A stretch of 64,000 nucleotides of DNA, from the NCBI RefSeq assembly GCF_004664715.2, contig NC_051065.1:150370826-150434825 (forward strand), in the 5' to 3' direction. Origin of the DNA: Peromyscus leucopus (Eukaryota; Chordata; Mammalia; Rodentia; Cricetidae). Below the pieces are notes generated by a model, which made no database searches, was not told the DNA's origin, and was given only the letters and a program-made list of their open reading frames with translations. Positions 39,505 through 51,302 of the stretch are shown here, in pieces; position 1 is the stretch's first letter, and the number at the start of each line of letters is the position of its first letter. The position numbers and the translations under genes were made by a program.

Positions 39505-39829
39505 TTTTTAAAAATTTTTATTATTTCATGTGCATAAGTGTTTGCTTGTATGTATATCTGTGCCCTGCATGTATATCTGTGCCCTACATGTATATCTGGT
39601 GCCTTTGGTCCAGAAGAGGCATAAGAGTCCCTGGAACTGGAGTTTCAGACAGTCGTGAGCCACCATGTGGGAGCTGGGAATTGAACCCCAAGTCCTCTGA
39701 AAGAACAGCAAGAGTTCTTAACCACTGAGCCATCTCTTCAGTCCCCACGTGGGAGCTGGGAATTGAACCCCAAGTCCTCTGGAAAAACAGCAAGAGTTCT
39801 TAACCACTGAGCCATCTCTTCAGTCCCCA
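39505..39829 (-). mobile_element. B3-type SINE (-) with an internal 82-bp tandem duplication
   Basis: The T-rich end begins near 39505. Segment 39664-39745 is repeated at 39746-39829 with a few differences; both start ca(t/c)gtgggagctggga and end catctcttcagtccc. A short triplication of catgtatatctgtgccc lies at about 39549-39600. Confidence 0.9.
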
Positions 39830-39979
39830 TGGACAGATTTTTTTTTATTCCTTTGCTTTTTCTATTTTTTTTGTTTGTTTATTGATTGGTATTGGGAATT
39901 ATACCCAGAATCTTGTGCATACTGGGCACCTGCTCTGCCAAGCTCCCATATTGTATTATATAGTTACTTTTTTTGTTGA

Positions 39980-40180
39980 CCAAATTCCTGCTAAGAAGCA
40001 GCTTAAAGGAGGGAGGCTTTGTCCTGGCTCACAGTTTGAGGGCATGGTCCATCATGGCAGGGAAGACTTGGCATCAGGACCATGGCACAGCTGGTCACAT
40101 TGTGTCCACACTCAGAAAGCAGAGAAGACAGATGCTTAGTAATTCAGCATTCTGTTACCCAGCATCCGTCCGAGACCCAA
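39980..40180 (+). repeat. Older interspersed repeat fragment
   Basis: gtcctggctcacagtttgag, ggtccatcatggcagggaag and gctggtcacattgtgtccac belong to a common rodent repeat that I recognise but do not name. It abuts the right arm of the inverted duplication. Confidence 0.55.
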
Positions 40181-40196
40181 AGCAGCTGGCAGGCGA

Positions 40197-40365
40197 GAGG
40201 CTCAAGGGAGCAGGTGCTCGGCAGCAGACAGGGACGGTCCAGGGACAACTGGATAGCTGTGTGGTGACGGGCAGGGCTCAGTTCCTCGGTATTTTTAGAA
40301 GGTGAGGGCATGCAGGGTTGATATTTGCCTCCTTACCCCGGGGCCCTGCCCTGGGCTGCTGGGAC
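40197..40365 (+). repeat. Inverted duplication, right arm
   Basis: Partner of 38930-39100. It starts gaggctcaagggagcagg, includes ggtatttttagaaggtgagg and ends ccctgccctgggctgctg. A faint MIR-like order is visible in the middle. Confidence 0.85.
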
Positions 40366-40399
40366 CCAAGTCTGGTGCTGCCTGCCTTTGAGGTAGGTC

Positions 40400-42975
40400 T
40401 TTCCAACTCAGTTAAACCTTTCTGGAAACACAGTCACAGATGTAGTAGCGGATTCCATGACGATTCTAAAGTCAGTCAAGTTGACAGTTATGATGAATTC
40501 TCTTATACACCTTTTCCTCAATGAGTGAATTATTTATTTACTTACGTGTGGGTGAGACATTAAAGGACAACTTCCAGGTGATTTTCTTCTGTAAACCACG
40601 CGGGCCCCAGAGAGCCCACTCAAGTAGTTAGGCCTGGCAGTGGCACCTTTACCCACTGAGCCACCTTGCCAGCCTGATGTTTTGATTTTAAGTGTTAAAA
40701 AAGCCAGATATGGGGCTGTTGATATAGCTCTTGGGTAAACCACTTATCTAACATGTTTGAGGCCAGGAATGTAGCAGGCACTTGGAATACCAGCCCTTAG
40801 GAGGCAAAGAGAGGAAGACGTGAGTTTGACAATAGCCTGGGTCGCAACTTGAAACCTTGTCTCCAAAAAGAAAAAAAAAAGTGAAGGCAGCTGGGCACTG
40901 ACCCAAGTGTGGGGTCTGTCTTAGGGCTGCCTTCCTGAGCAGGTCCAGAGATGCCAGCAGCCCTCTAGCAAGCTCAGGAGACAAGGATTAGGGATCTCTG
41001 GCGAAGAGGACCACAGGTCCCAGGTGTCCACTCTGTGTCCTGGCCCAAAGTGGTTCTCTAAATACTGAGATTTCCCAGCCTCGTCTGGCTTGATCCTTCC
41101 CTTTGGGGTGAGTGGAGACTCTCTCCTCTCAGGCCGTGGTGCCAACAAGGCTAAAAGGTCTCAGCTCATTTCTCAAGAGCCAGGATTAAGGAGCAGTAGA
41201 AAGCACAAATTTAGACACCTTTAGAGCTGGAAGCGCAGAGGGAAATCCCTTCTCACTGGAAAGGGCTAACCCCACTTCAGGCATTCAGTTTTAAACTGTG
41301 GGCACTTTCCCTGCAGCGGGCGGAGTATTGCTTGCAGCCTGTGTCCAGCCTTGTTCTATAAACAGAGAAAGAACTCAAAAGCTAGAGAACCTTCTATCAT
41401 CACCAGCAATATCCTCCCCAGGCCAGGGCTGCAAGGCTCCAATTGAAACAACCCTCTTTATCTCCGGGACTGTTCTCAGTAAGGAGTCCCTGTGGGACAC
41501 AGTTCCTTGGACTCTAGAGGTGTGGAGAGGCATTCAGATCTGCATGGAAGGGACCTACCCATCCCAACTTTAAGCCCTTATTGCCTGCAGATAGTAGAAT
41601 CCCCAGAATGGAGGTGCCATAGCAACGGACAAATGTAACCAAAGGGGAACTGCCGTTATAATCCTCTGGAGACTATGTCAGGGTACAGTGGGAGTGGAGT
41701 AAGTCCTGGCCTGGCTCCACCACGAAACCAGAGTGGGTCAGGGGTCAGAGCTGGATCACCAGGTGAGGCTGCACACCCTGACATCGGGATTTTTTTTTTT
41801 TTTCTGGTGAAGGGCCTTGTGACCGTGGCTGGCTGCAGAACTCTAGGTATATAGACATGCTGAGGCCACTGCAAAGCCTCAGAGACAGAACAATTCCAGT
41901 TACATTAGCAACTGAAAACACACAGAGACTGTCAAATATGTGATGGATTACTCAGGAAAGGACATTTGCACGTGAGCAAATTTACAGAGTCAGTCACCTG
42001 GGACCTGGGGCCAGGCTGCCTTTAAGGATAAGCGAAGCCTGGACCTGGAAGAATGCAGTCATGCTTGGGGCTGTCTGGCCAGTAATTTCTAGAACCAGAA
42101 GGAGAGGTCCCTGGGCTTTCCAGCTCTGCTGTTTGGAGAGCTGACCTCTCTTGGTTGCTTTCTACCTCCCTATCCTTCCTCTTCCTCTCTGGGAACACCC
42201 CAGCCAGCTCTCCAACCTTGGGCCTCTGCAGTAAAGGGCTTAGACATGTCACAGGCATGGAGTACGTATTTGTAGGATAGACAGCCGTCTCGTTCCTACT
42301 CTTTGGGATGCCCTCTTTGTCCTTTGAACTGTCACAAGCAGGTGCTTCCTTTCTCCAAGGAGGTCCATTCTACTATGAAGTTTTTGAAGATATGTGTCTG
42401 GTGCCACCCTGGACCTCGGGGGTGGGTCAGTGTGTTGATACAATGTTGCCACTTACTGACAGCTAAAACACGAGAAACCGGAGGCATAGCTCACCTTTCC
42501 GGTTCTAGTCTTTTTGAGAGTCTCAGTGTGGAGTCCAGGCTGGCCCCAAACTCTCCATTCTCCTATCTCAACCTCCTCAGATTACAGGCTTGAAAACTAC
42601 CTTGCTAGCTCCCAGGGCCACTCTTTAGACCTGAAGCCGTGACTTCCAGGGTCCAGTTCATTAAGGTGTGCCTTGGAAGTAGCTTTTCCTAGGCTTCCAT
42701 CACATGATGTGGTAGGCAGGCCTCTGGGGGTTGGGGGCGGGGATCTGAGCCTGTGAAAAGTCAAACTAATTTACAGACAGTAAAATAGGGAAGTGAAGGG
42801 AAGTCCCAGTGTGAAAAGACCCTGTCTTTATTAACACTTTTCTTTTTGGTGCTGAAACTCAAAGGCTGCCCCACCTTCCCTCCAAAGATCCTTCAAAGTA
42901 GCAGCGTTCTCTGGGAATATATATTTTTAACCTTAGGATGAAGAAAATGTTATAAGCATGACATGAAATTCATAA
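40400..42975. other. Mostly single-copy stretch
   Basis: One B1-like SINE (+) at about 40745-40885 and a B-type piece near 40540-40680; otherwise no repeat or exon seen. Confidence 0.4.
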
Positions 42976-42981
42976 GCCTTA

Positions 42982-43208
42982 GAGCAGTAGTTCTCAATTT
43001 GTGGGTCACAACCCCTTTGGGGTCGAACGACCCTTTCACAGGGGTCACCTAAGACCATCAGAGAACAGACATTTACATTAGGATTCATAATAGTAGCAAA
43101 AGTATAGTTACAAAGTAACGCTGAAAATAATTTTATGGTTGGGGAGGGGGGTCAGTCTGAGACACTGTATTAAAGGGTTACAGCATTAGGAAGGCTGAGA
43201 ACCTTTAA
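42982..43208 (+). mobile_element. URR1-type hAT element, near full length
   Basis: Ends agagcagtagttctcaattt and aggaaggctgagaacct; middle ggggtcgaacgaccctttca and aattttatggttgggg. More complete than the copy at 15004. Confidence 0.88.
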
Positions 43209-43224
43209 GCCTAAAGGATCCTGT

Positions 43225-43500
43225 TTGTTTCTTTGTTTTTGAAATAGGATTTTACGATGTAGCTCAGGCTAGCCTGGAGCTCGCTGTATAGCCCAGGCTG
43301 GCCTCAGCTGAGTGGTGGGATTACAAGGCTGTGCTACCACACTTGGCTTCAACAACAATAAAGGTTGTTTTTTTTTTAAGGAGGCCTAGCTACATTGCTT
43401 AGGAGGTCCTTGAATTCCTGGACTCAAGTGACCCCCCTGGCTCAACCTGTTAAGTAGCTTGGACTACAGGAATGTGCAATGGTATCTGGGTAAGACCAAG
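43225..43500 (-). mobile_element. Two B1-like SINEs (-)
   Basis: 43225-43350 (aaataggattttacgatgta ... gtgctaccacacttggc) and 43375-43490 (ctagctacattgcttaggag ... ggaatgtgcaatgg). Confidence 0.6.
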
Positions 43501-43599
43501 AAGTGTCACTGCACAAAAATGAAAACTATTTGAATGCAATATTTCATGGCAAACACTGTGCAGACCATGAGCTCATTTTGTTTCATAATAATCCTATAA

Positions 43600-43920
43600 G
43601 GGTCTGAGGAGATAGCTCAGGAACAAGAGCTCATCTTTGAGGATCTGAGTTCAAATCCCTAGCCCCCCCCATGAGAAAAATCCCAACGTGACTTCGTGTG
43701 CCTAAATACCAGTACTGGGGGACAGAGACAGGTGGAACCCAAGAGGTCATGCCAGCCAGAGAGTGAGTTTCCAGCTCAGCAGAAGACTGTCTTAAGGCAA
43801 TAAGGTGGGGAGCCATAACAGAAGACACCCAGCATCCTCTTCTGGCCTCTAGATGTGTGTGCACAGGCCCTGACACCCACACCACATGTATACACCACAC
43901 ACACACACACACACAACATA
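43600..43920 (+). mobile_element. B2/B3-type SINE (+) ending in (CA)n
   Basis: ggtctgaggagatagctcag head, tcttctggcctctagatgtg, then a short CA run at 43894-43914. Confidence 0.7.
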
Positions 43921-44251
43921 AATGTATACAGCAACTTTCACGTTCTACCTTCATCCTCAGCTTGTAGACAAAGGACCTAAACTGGGGATTCCTCTGGTTA
44001 AAACAGTCAGATGAAACCAAGCTCTCAAGCAGTTTGCTGTCTGGTTTGGTTTGGCTGTGCTTTATGCTGCCACACAGAAGACTGGCTGGGGTGCCACTCA
44101 AGGCCACAGCCCAGCCCAGCTTGCAGTCCTCCATGGTTCCATACCCAACACCCCCTCAAAGTCAGAGGACAGTGACAGATGGGAAAACACCGTCACACAG
44201 GTTAAAGGACTGATTTCCCTCCGAGGTATTGAGGACTTAAAAGAGAGTCCA

Positions 44252-44422
44252 ATAGCCGGGTGGTGGTGGCGCACACCTTTGATCCCAGCACTCTGGGAGG
44301 CAGAGGCAGGCAGAGTTCTGAGTTCGAGGCTAGCCTGGTCTACAGAGCGAGATCCAGGACAGCCAGGACTACACAGAGAAACCCTGTCTTGAAAAAACAA
44401 AACAACAACAACAACAACAAAA
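44252..44422 (+). mobile_element. B1 SINE (+)
   Basis: agccgggtggtggtggcgca to accctgtcttgaaaaaac with an (ACA)n tail. Confidence 0.92.
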
Positions 44423-44617
44423 GAGTATTGGATACAATCACAGAGTATCCACATTTGCTCCCAGCCTTCCAAATGTTTTCTATAACTACTTGGCTGAATC
44501 CGTGAGTGTGAAACCTGCCCATCAAGGAAAGCGAGGAGGCTCAGCCCAGAAGAGACAGACATGGAAGACGAAACCAAGTAGGCCATTGCCTGCGGCAAGC
44601 CGTGAGAAGCACTCCTG

Positions 44618-44690
44618 AGTGACGTGCTTTCGGTGGCACTGTATTTCCTCAGACACCGACCGGGATTTGGACCTAGGTTCTCACACTCTT
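44618..44690 (+). repeat. Unassigned dispersed repeat, copy 1
   Basis: gtgctttcggtggcactgta ... ctaggttctcacac is about 85% alike to 48186-48252 in the same orientation. Confidence 0.7.
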
Positions 44691-44757
44691 CTCCTTCTCT
44701 TCCTTCTCCTCCTCCTCCACCTCCTCTTCTTCTTTTCTTCTTCTTCCTTTTTTACAC
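44689..44757 (+). repeat. Pyrimidine (CTT/CCT)n tract
   Basis: Nearly pure C/T on the + strand for about 70 bases. Confidence 0.9.
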
Positions 44758-44769
44758 ACCCCTTCTTCC

Positions 44770-44885
44770 TGTAAGATAAGGTCTACTAAGTTGACCAGTC
44801 TGGCCTTGAACTTACTCTGTGTCCGATAGGCCTTGAATTGGCGACCTTCCTGCCTCAGTGGGTATTACCAACCTGTGCCGCCCGC
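44770..44885 (-). mobile_element. Old B1-like SINE (-)
   Basis: gataaggtctactaagttga to accaacctgtgccgcccgc. Confidence 0.55.
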
Positions 44886-44899
44886 TTCATCACACATAT

Positions 44900-46540
44900 T
44901 ACTGCAGAAGGAACACAATGGAGGCAGCACAGAGGTCAGGCTGGAGTCAGTCTAGGCAGCCATGTTGGGGTGGTGAGTATGGAAACGAGGCTGCCCACAG
45001 AGAGGTCGAGAAAGGAGAAGAGGCAAGGCAGCGACTCACTGGATGCCGAGGATGTGCACAGAGGAGAGAGAGCGCCCTGCTTCTGCTTGGGAGACAACCT
45101 CTGTGTGTTTCAGGCTAGAATCTCACCCCACTCTGCTCTGCAACCCAGCAGGATGCAGCTTTCCAGGGATGTGGCCTCCGGGTATAGAAAGGGCACTTTG
45201 GTAATCTGTGTGGGCACATTTGCCAGGTCCTGATTCTGACAACCTGTTGGCCCCCGGGCCAGGCTGTGGAGAGGCCTGCCGGGGCCGTGGTCACTTTCAG
45301 TTGACACTCATTGCTGCACCAAACCCAGGACAAAGCCATTTTCCACAGAGACAGAAGAAAAGACAGCGAGCATTGAGGGACTTCTCCTTTCAAAGTGGAC
45401 GATGGGTCCATGGGCCCTGGCTCCTGGCTCCGGATCCGGAGCTGTGATGGCCCTCCCAACCACTGTCTTTGTGAACAGTGAGGGCAGCTGTGGGTCTTGC
45501 AGGGTGTGGGGCCCAGCAGTACTGTGCCTGATGTCAGGGCTTCCTGTAACGACTCCCTCACCTCCTGCCTGCTGACAGCCCTCCGATGGGGCAAAAATAG
45601 CCCTGTCACCCTCACATTCCCGCTTCACACATGTCAACAACCTGTCTTGGCATTGGCCCATCCTTTTTTTTTTTTTTTTTTGTCGTAATAGCTACGACAC
45701 CACTGTCAGGGCTGAATACAGACTCATCTGCCACCTTGGCCAGAGTTTGGGAGCAATTCTGACTGTAGAAGTTTCTGGAAGGGCAGTACTTCGGGAGCGC
45801 GATGGGGCTGGTCATAAAACCAGAGGCCTTTTGGCTGAGCCCTGAGTATTAGGAGGGACCGTGTCTGCTGTGGATGGACGTCACTAAGGGAGTGGCAGGG
45901 TGTCATGGGTCTGGCTTTTCTCCCTCAGCTCAGCTTATCTTAACCTGCAGCTGGCCTGGGGCCTGGTGGGAGGGGCTTTCGAGGGGTTTCTGCTGGCCGG
46001 TCTCCATTCTAAGGGGAAACCTCTGGGCAGAGGGAACTGGCTAGTGGCAGGTGGGGCCTGGGAAATGACTAGCTGGTTCTGAACAAAGAACCTCTCCTGT
46101 TTTTACCAGCTCCCTGTTTCCTTTGCCTAGTCCGCCTTCCACGGCTCCTTAAACCCGAAGGCTCAAAGCCTCTACCATCAGCCAAAATGCTACCCCATTT
46201 ACGTTAGTGATGAACTTGGGTTAATCTGTAACCAATGAAAGATGCGGACTTTGAAAGGAGAATGGGGTCAAATCCAGCTTTCCTGCTTACTGGGCAAGTG
46301 AAATTGTCCAAGTCTCCATAGATGTCAGGCTCTCCCTCACTAGGTGGTTCTGACAGTACAGATGCTACATTGTCATGAAGTCACACTGGTCTTCTGGGTG
46401 ACGGGGTTGTGTGTGTATGTGTGTGTGTGTGGGTCAGTGCCAGCAGAGCTCAAGGGAGTCACTGCTGATCTGCTTCTACAGTCCTTCGGAAGGAACCTAG
46501 GGCTGTGGGCTGCCAGGCATACACTCCACCCCTGAGCTAC
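44900..46540. other. Mostly single-copy stretch
   Basis: Poly-T at 45663-45681 without a SINE body; MIR-like piece at about 46267-46320. No exon recognised. Confidence 0.4.
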
Positions 46541-46554
46541 GACCCCAGTCCTGA

Positions 46555-47098
46555 TTGGATTTGAGACAGTCTCACTAAATTGTCCAGACTAGCCTCAGAC
46601 TTGCAATCCTTAGCTTCCCTAGTGGCTGGGATTGATTCCATGCTGCACAGTCACACCCGGCTACCCTGACTCACTACAGGAATAGCCTACAAATGATCCT
46701 GAGCAAAAGGACAAGATCCGGCATTCTGTAGAATGACTGGCTTCTGGGCCCAGACCTTCAGGGAGGCAATGCTTGATGAACCACATGGATTCGTTCTTAG
46801 CTCCATGGCTAGATCTGTCTGTGTCATTTGAAATGGAATTTCACTGTGTTGCTCAAGGCTTGCCTCAGACTCCTGTGCTGGAGAGGACCTCCTGCCCTTG
46901 TCTCCCAGGGAGCTGGAATTAGAGGCCTGTACGAGTGGATCCAGCCAGGTCCTTGACTTGGAGCTCTAACAAAAACTAGTTTTTAGGTAGATGTGGAGGT
47001 GCATGCCTATAATCCCAGACCTTAGGAGGCTGAGGCAGGAGGATTATGAATTTAACGTCAACCAGGACTGGATAATAAAACTCTGTCTCAATCAATCA
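46555..47098. mobile_element. Cluster of old B1-like SINEs (-, -, +)
   Basis: Minus copies at about 46558-46665 and 46825-46945; a plus copy at 46985-47098 ending ctctgtctcaatcaatcaat. Confidence 0.6.

Positions 47099-47146
<48 letters not shown>
47099..47146 (+). repeat. (GATA)n microsatellite
   Basis: About 12 units at the tail of the preceding B1. Confidence 0.96.
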
Positions 47147-47223
47147 TCAGAAAAGAACAAGTTGTTAGAAAAGAGCAAGACTGGGTTTTCCTCACTCCCT
47201 TCAACTCTTACCATATGAAAGCT

Positions 47224-47225
47224 CT

Positions 47226-47295
<70 letters not shown>
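47224..47295 (+). repeat. (CT)n microsatellite
   Basis: About 35 CT units with one ttct interruption. Confidence 0.96.
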
Positions 47296-47297
<2 letters not shown>

Positions 47298-48185
47298 GCG
47301 TGTGTTCTTTTGCCATGACACCATGCCTCATCAGAAGTCCTGCCAATGCTTCGCCTTCCCATATTCACAGAGTTGAGTCAGCCCCGTGTCTTTCTTTTCT
47401 TCCATCTGTTTTCAAGGCTGGCTTCAGATTCACTAAGCAGCCAGGCTGACCTTGAACTCTTGGTTCTGCTGCCTCTGCCCCCAAAGTTCTGTGATTACAA
47501 GCATGTGCCATTACTCTACAAAACTGTTCTTCTCTATAAAGTGCCCAGCACCTGACATTTTGTTACAGCAACACAAAACAGCTCATGATATCATGCCTCT
47601 CCACTGTAAAATTACTTTCCTCTATCCACACTCTACTTTTGGGGAGTAAATTCAGCACACACTAAAGAAAAGGGGTAAAGACTTTTTAGAATAACGTCGT
47701 CATATAACTCCTGAGAAGGTTCACAATAGTCGTCTGCCGTGATCTCATGTACAGTCAGGCAGGGCTAGCCGCTCACCCACACTGCATTTGGTTACTATGT
47801 CTCAATTCCCCTTGCAATTTATGTGTTACACAAGCCAAGTCACTTGTCCTGTGGAGCCACTCGGTGTCAGGAATTTAGCCTGCAAGATGACCTCCTGGGG
47901 CTCACACCCTGCACTGTCCTTTCCCACCCATGGGCTCAAGCAGCAGGAATGCTGTATTTCTGGTGCCGTGCGGTTTCCAGGGCAGTGTCTTAGAAGACGC
48001 TGTTGCCGTTTGCTGTCTTTTGAATTCCTTGCTCTGGGAACTGGCTGCCGCATCATCAGTCTAGCATCCCGTGGAAATGGCAGGAGACTGAGTCTTGAAC
48101 GGGAAGCAGCAATTCTTGGCCAGGCAGCTGGCTGTAGGCGTGAGTCTTTCTTTTCTCTGTTTCTAGTTGGAGTTTAGCTTTGCTG

Positions 48186-48252
48186 AACATGCTCTCGGTG
48201 GCACTGTGTTTCCTCAGACCCCGGGATTTGAACCTAGGGCTCTCACAAACAT
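48186..48252 (+). repeat. Unassigned dispersed repeat, copy 2
   Basis: gctctcggtggcactgtgtt ... ctagggctctcacaaac. Partner of 44618-44690. Confidence 0.7.
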
Positions 48253-48454
48253 GCTACTGCTCAACTGTCTCTTCACAGCAATAGAATCCCTAAGTAAGAC
48301 AAACACTGACTTGACCCTGACCTTACAGGTAATGGGGAACCAGTGAGGGAAAGTAGGCCAGAGAAACAGTGTAAACGCAAAGGGGTATCATATTGCATAA
48401 AGCCAAGGAGATATTTTACACAAGAGGTTCCTGACTTAACATGACTCAGTGTGT

Positions 48455-48640
48455 GGTTTAATTTTTAAAAAGTGTTTCTTATTACTGTTTGTGAATATGA
48501 TGTGTGTTTGGGCACACGTGGCACAGGGCACCTGCGGAGGTCAGAGGCCAGCTTTCAGGAATTGGTTTTCTCCTTCCTCTGTGGGATCCAGGCTTAGGCA
48601 GCAAGTGCTTTTCCCTGCTGAGCCTTCTTGCTGGCCCTCA
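48455..48640 (-). mobile_element. B-type SINE (-)
   Basis: ggcacctgcggaggtcagag and ctgctgagccttcttgctgg. Confidence 0.65.
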
Positions 48641-49044
48641 GCAAGACAATTTGTTACTTCATGTTAGCGCGAAAAGTCATAAGTGTTCAGTGGAAAACAC
48701 CTGGAATTTCGCTGGGCTATCACTACGTAGCCCGCATGTTCTGGGGGTGCTGGACCGTGGCCAGGAGCGACCCAGGTAGTACAAGAGCAGCAGCCGGCAG
48801 AGCTGGGGTGGTCAGTGAGTTCATTAGAGGAGACACATATTTACTTCACGAGATTTCCTATTAAATGGTGGGCCATGGGGCTGTAACTTCCTGGAAAGTA
48901 GGGTGCATCCGAATATAGGATGAAGTAAAGAAATTCTACTGGAAGATGGATGTCCTAGAACACACCTGTAATCCCGGCACTCGGGATGCTGGGGAGTGAA
49001 TTCAAGGCAGCCTAGCCCGCACAGTGAGACTCAGTCTTCAATGG

Positions 49045-49084
<40 letters not shown>
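49045..49084 (+). repeat. (TG)n microsatellite
   Basis: 20 units following a B1-like SINE (+) at about 48950-49040. Confidence 0.96.
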
Positions 49085-49086
<2 letters not shown>

Positions 49087-50094
49087 GGGGATGGCTCAGA
49101 CAAAGCAAGGCAGGTGAAGGTTTTTTCCTCTTGACATTGACTAAAATTCCACAGAGACCGGTCTCTTATTTTGGAACTGATAATGGTGTTTTGGGATTTA
49201 TAAGGGAGCTGCCATTAACAATGCACTCATCTTTTTCAATTTGATTTTTACTTTTGCCAGAGTTGGGCGCAGAACCCATAGCCTCACAAAATGCCAGGCA
49301 AGTGCTTTACCCGGGCCAGAGTCCATCCCCTGACAGTTCACACGGAGTGCTGCAGGCAGGCCCGGGCGTCAGTCACAGGTCTGGGGTGAGCGCTGGACTG
49401 TTGAGGTGGGAGAGCCCCAAAGCCCTGGCCGTGGGGAGCCCTCGGGTGCAATGTCCTTCCTGTGTGGACATTACAATATCCTTTTGTTATTCCAGCAGCA
49501 TCTCTCTTTGGAACTGCTTCGTCGTGGGGTGTGAGTGGGAGGTCCCCTCCTGAGACAAGTGAATCTTCCCTATATAAAAGCATGTCCCAGGCATCTACAG
49601 ACAAGTTTCCTGTCAAGAAACGAGCTTTGTTAATAAATGGGGGAGGTAAAGAGCTGCTCGCAGGGAGGGCTCAGGCATGGCCGCAGTGTGCAAGCCCGTA
49701 GCTGTCGCTCTACATGTGTGTAGATGTGTAGAGACGGAGCGTTGCCCGCGCCCTGCCTCCAGAGTGCTTAAGGTTCCCTCCTTGGCTGTAGCTCAGGGGC
49801 TTTCCCTCGCTTCCCTCGGGACGTGGGTAAGGGTGCCAGGTCCTCTCTTTGGTAGGGAGCAATATCTGCAGCTACATTTTGCACCCCCTTCTTGTTCTTC
49901 TTCTAACTGGAGAGAAGAACCGAGCAGTCGACTCCACAGAGGACTGACTGCGCTGGCCGATGGTACCAGCCAGGGTAGACAGAGAGTGTGGATGGTATGG
50001 ACCCGGTCACAGGCCACTTCAAAGGACGAGTTCACTAGAGACTCAGCCCCCACTGGTGAGGAGTGAGGAGAAAGTGGGGGAGACATTCAAGCCA

Positions 50095-50420
50095 CTCCGT
50101 CTTCCACTCATGACAAAACACCCGATGAAATTTTCTCACAAGATGAAAGGTTCATCTTGGCTCATTGCTTCAGAAGTTTTAGTCCGTGGTCACCTGCTCT
50201 ATGCAGTGGTGGAGCATGGTGACCAAGAAGGAGAGAGAAAGATGCCAGGGACAAGACAGACAAGACATAGTCCCCAAGGACACACTGTCTTCAATTACAT
50301 CCTACCTCCTAAGTTACTATTGCCTCCTGATGTCAAAACCAAGAAGGGGTCGTTAACAAATCTGTCCACTGATGAGGCCAGACCTTCTCAATATGGCTGC
50401 AACAGTGACTAAGCATTCAC
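50095..50420. repeat. Probable old interspersed repeat
   Basis: tcatcttggctcattgcttc, aggccagaccttctcaatat and similar phrases resemble a rodent medium-copy repeat; family unassigned. Confidence 0.4.
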
Positions 50421-50694
50421 ATGTGAGTCTCAGGGGACACTTCCGGTCTATCCCACAACAGCACCCAAAACATACTCTTCTGCTACATCCTTATCTCTAA
50501 TGATGGACACCACCGCCTTAATGGTAAGTTTAACCATGCATATGCCCATATTTTTAAAAAATATTTTGGACAAGAATGTATCCTTTCCTATAAGTAGAAA
50601 AATGTTAAAATAGACAAAAATATAAACTTCAAAAGTATTTCCTCTTTATTTAACTTTTCAGTGGTCTTGAAACACTTAAGAAAACTGTATTTTT

Positions 50695-51055
50695 CAGGCT
50701 GGATATGGTGGCACAAAGCTGTTCATCCAGCAAGCAGGCAGGGAAGGCCAGAGAATTTTGAGTTTAAGGCCAGCCTGGGCTACACAAGTTCCAGCCCAAA
50801 TTATCCTTTCCATTTTAAGCAGTTAGCTCCATTGTAGACCTTGATTCTGGGAAAAGAATCAGGGCCATGTGTAAACAGACACTTTCAGAAATGTTTATTA
50901 TGACAAGTTCACTGGCTTCTGTTTCTGATTTGAGAAGGAGTCTCCTGTAGCCCAAGCTTGCTCAAGCTGACTTTGTATCTAAGGCTATCTCTGAACTCCT
51001 GATTCTCCTGCCTCCATCTCCCAAGTGCAGGGTGTCCCACCATACCCAGCTCATA
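50695..51055. mobile_element. B1-like SINEs (+ at 50697-50790, - at 50925-51055)
   Basis: ggatatggtggcacaaagct ... gccagcctgggctacac, and ttgagaaggagtctcctgt ... ccaccatacccagc. Confidence 0.6.
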
Positions 51056-51136
51056 TGGCATTTTACAACAATGAAAACTGGGTAGAACTAGTAATAGGGA
51101 TTGATTAAATGAATTCTATTGCAGTCATGATGGGCT

Positions 51137-51292
51137 TTTTTTTTTTTCCCCGAGACAGGGTATTCTCTGTGTAACTTTGTGCCTTTCCTGCAACTCGCTT
51201 TGTAGACCAGGCTGGCCTTGAACTCACAGAGACCCGCCTGGCTCTGCCTCCCGAGTGCTGGGATTAAAGGTGTATGCCACCACCACCCGGCG
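51137..51292 (-). mobile_element. B1 SINE (-) with target duplication
   Basis: Poly-T, gagacagggtattctctg, older phrase tttgtagaccaggctggcc, end accaccacccggcg. Perfect flanks atgatgggct at 51127-51136 and 51293-51302. Confidence 0.92.
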
Positions 51293-51302
51293 ATGATGGG
51301 CT

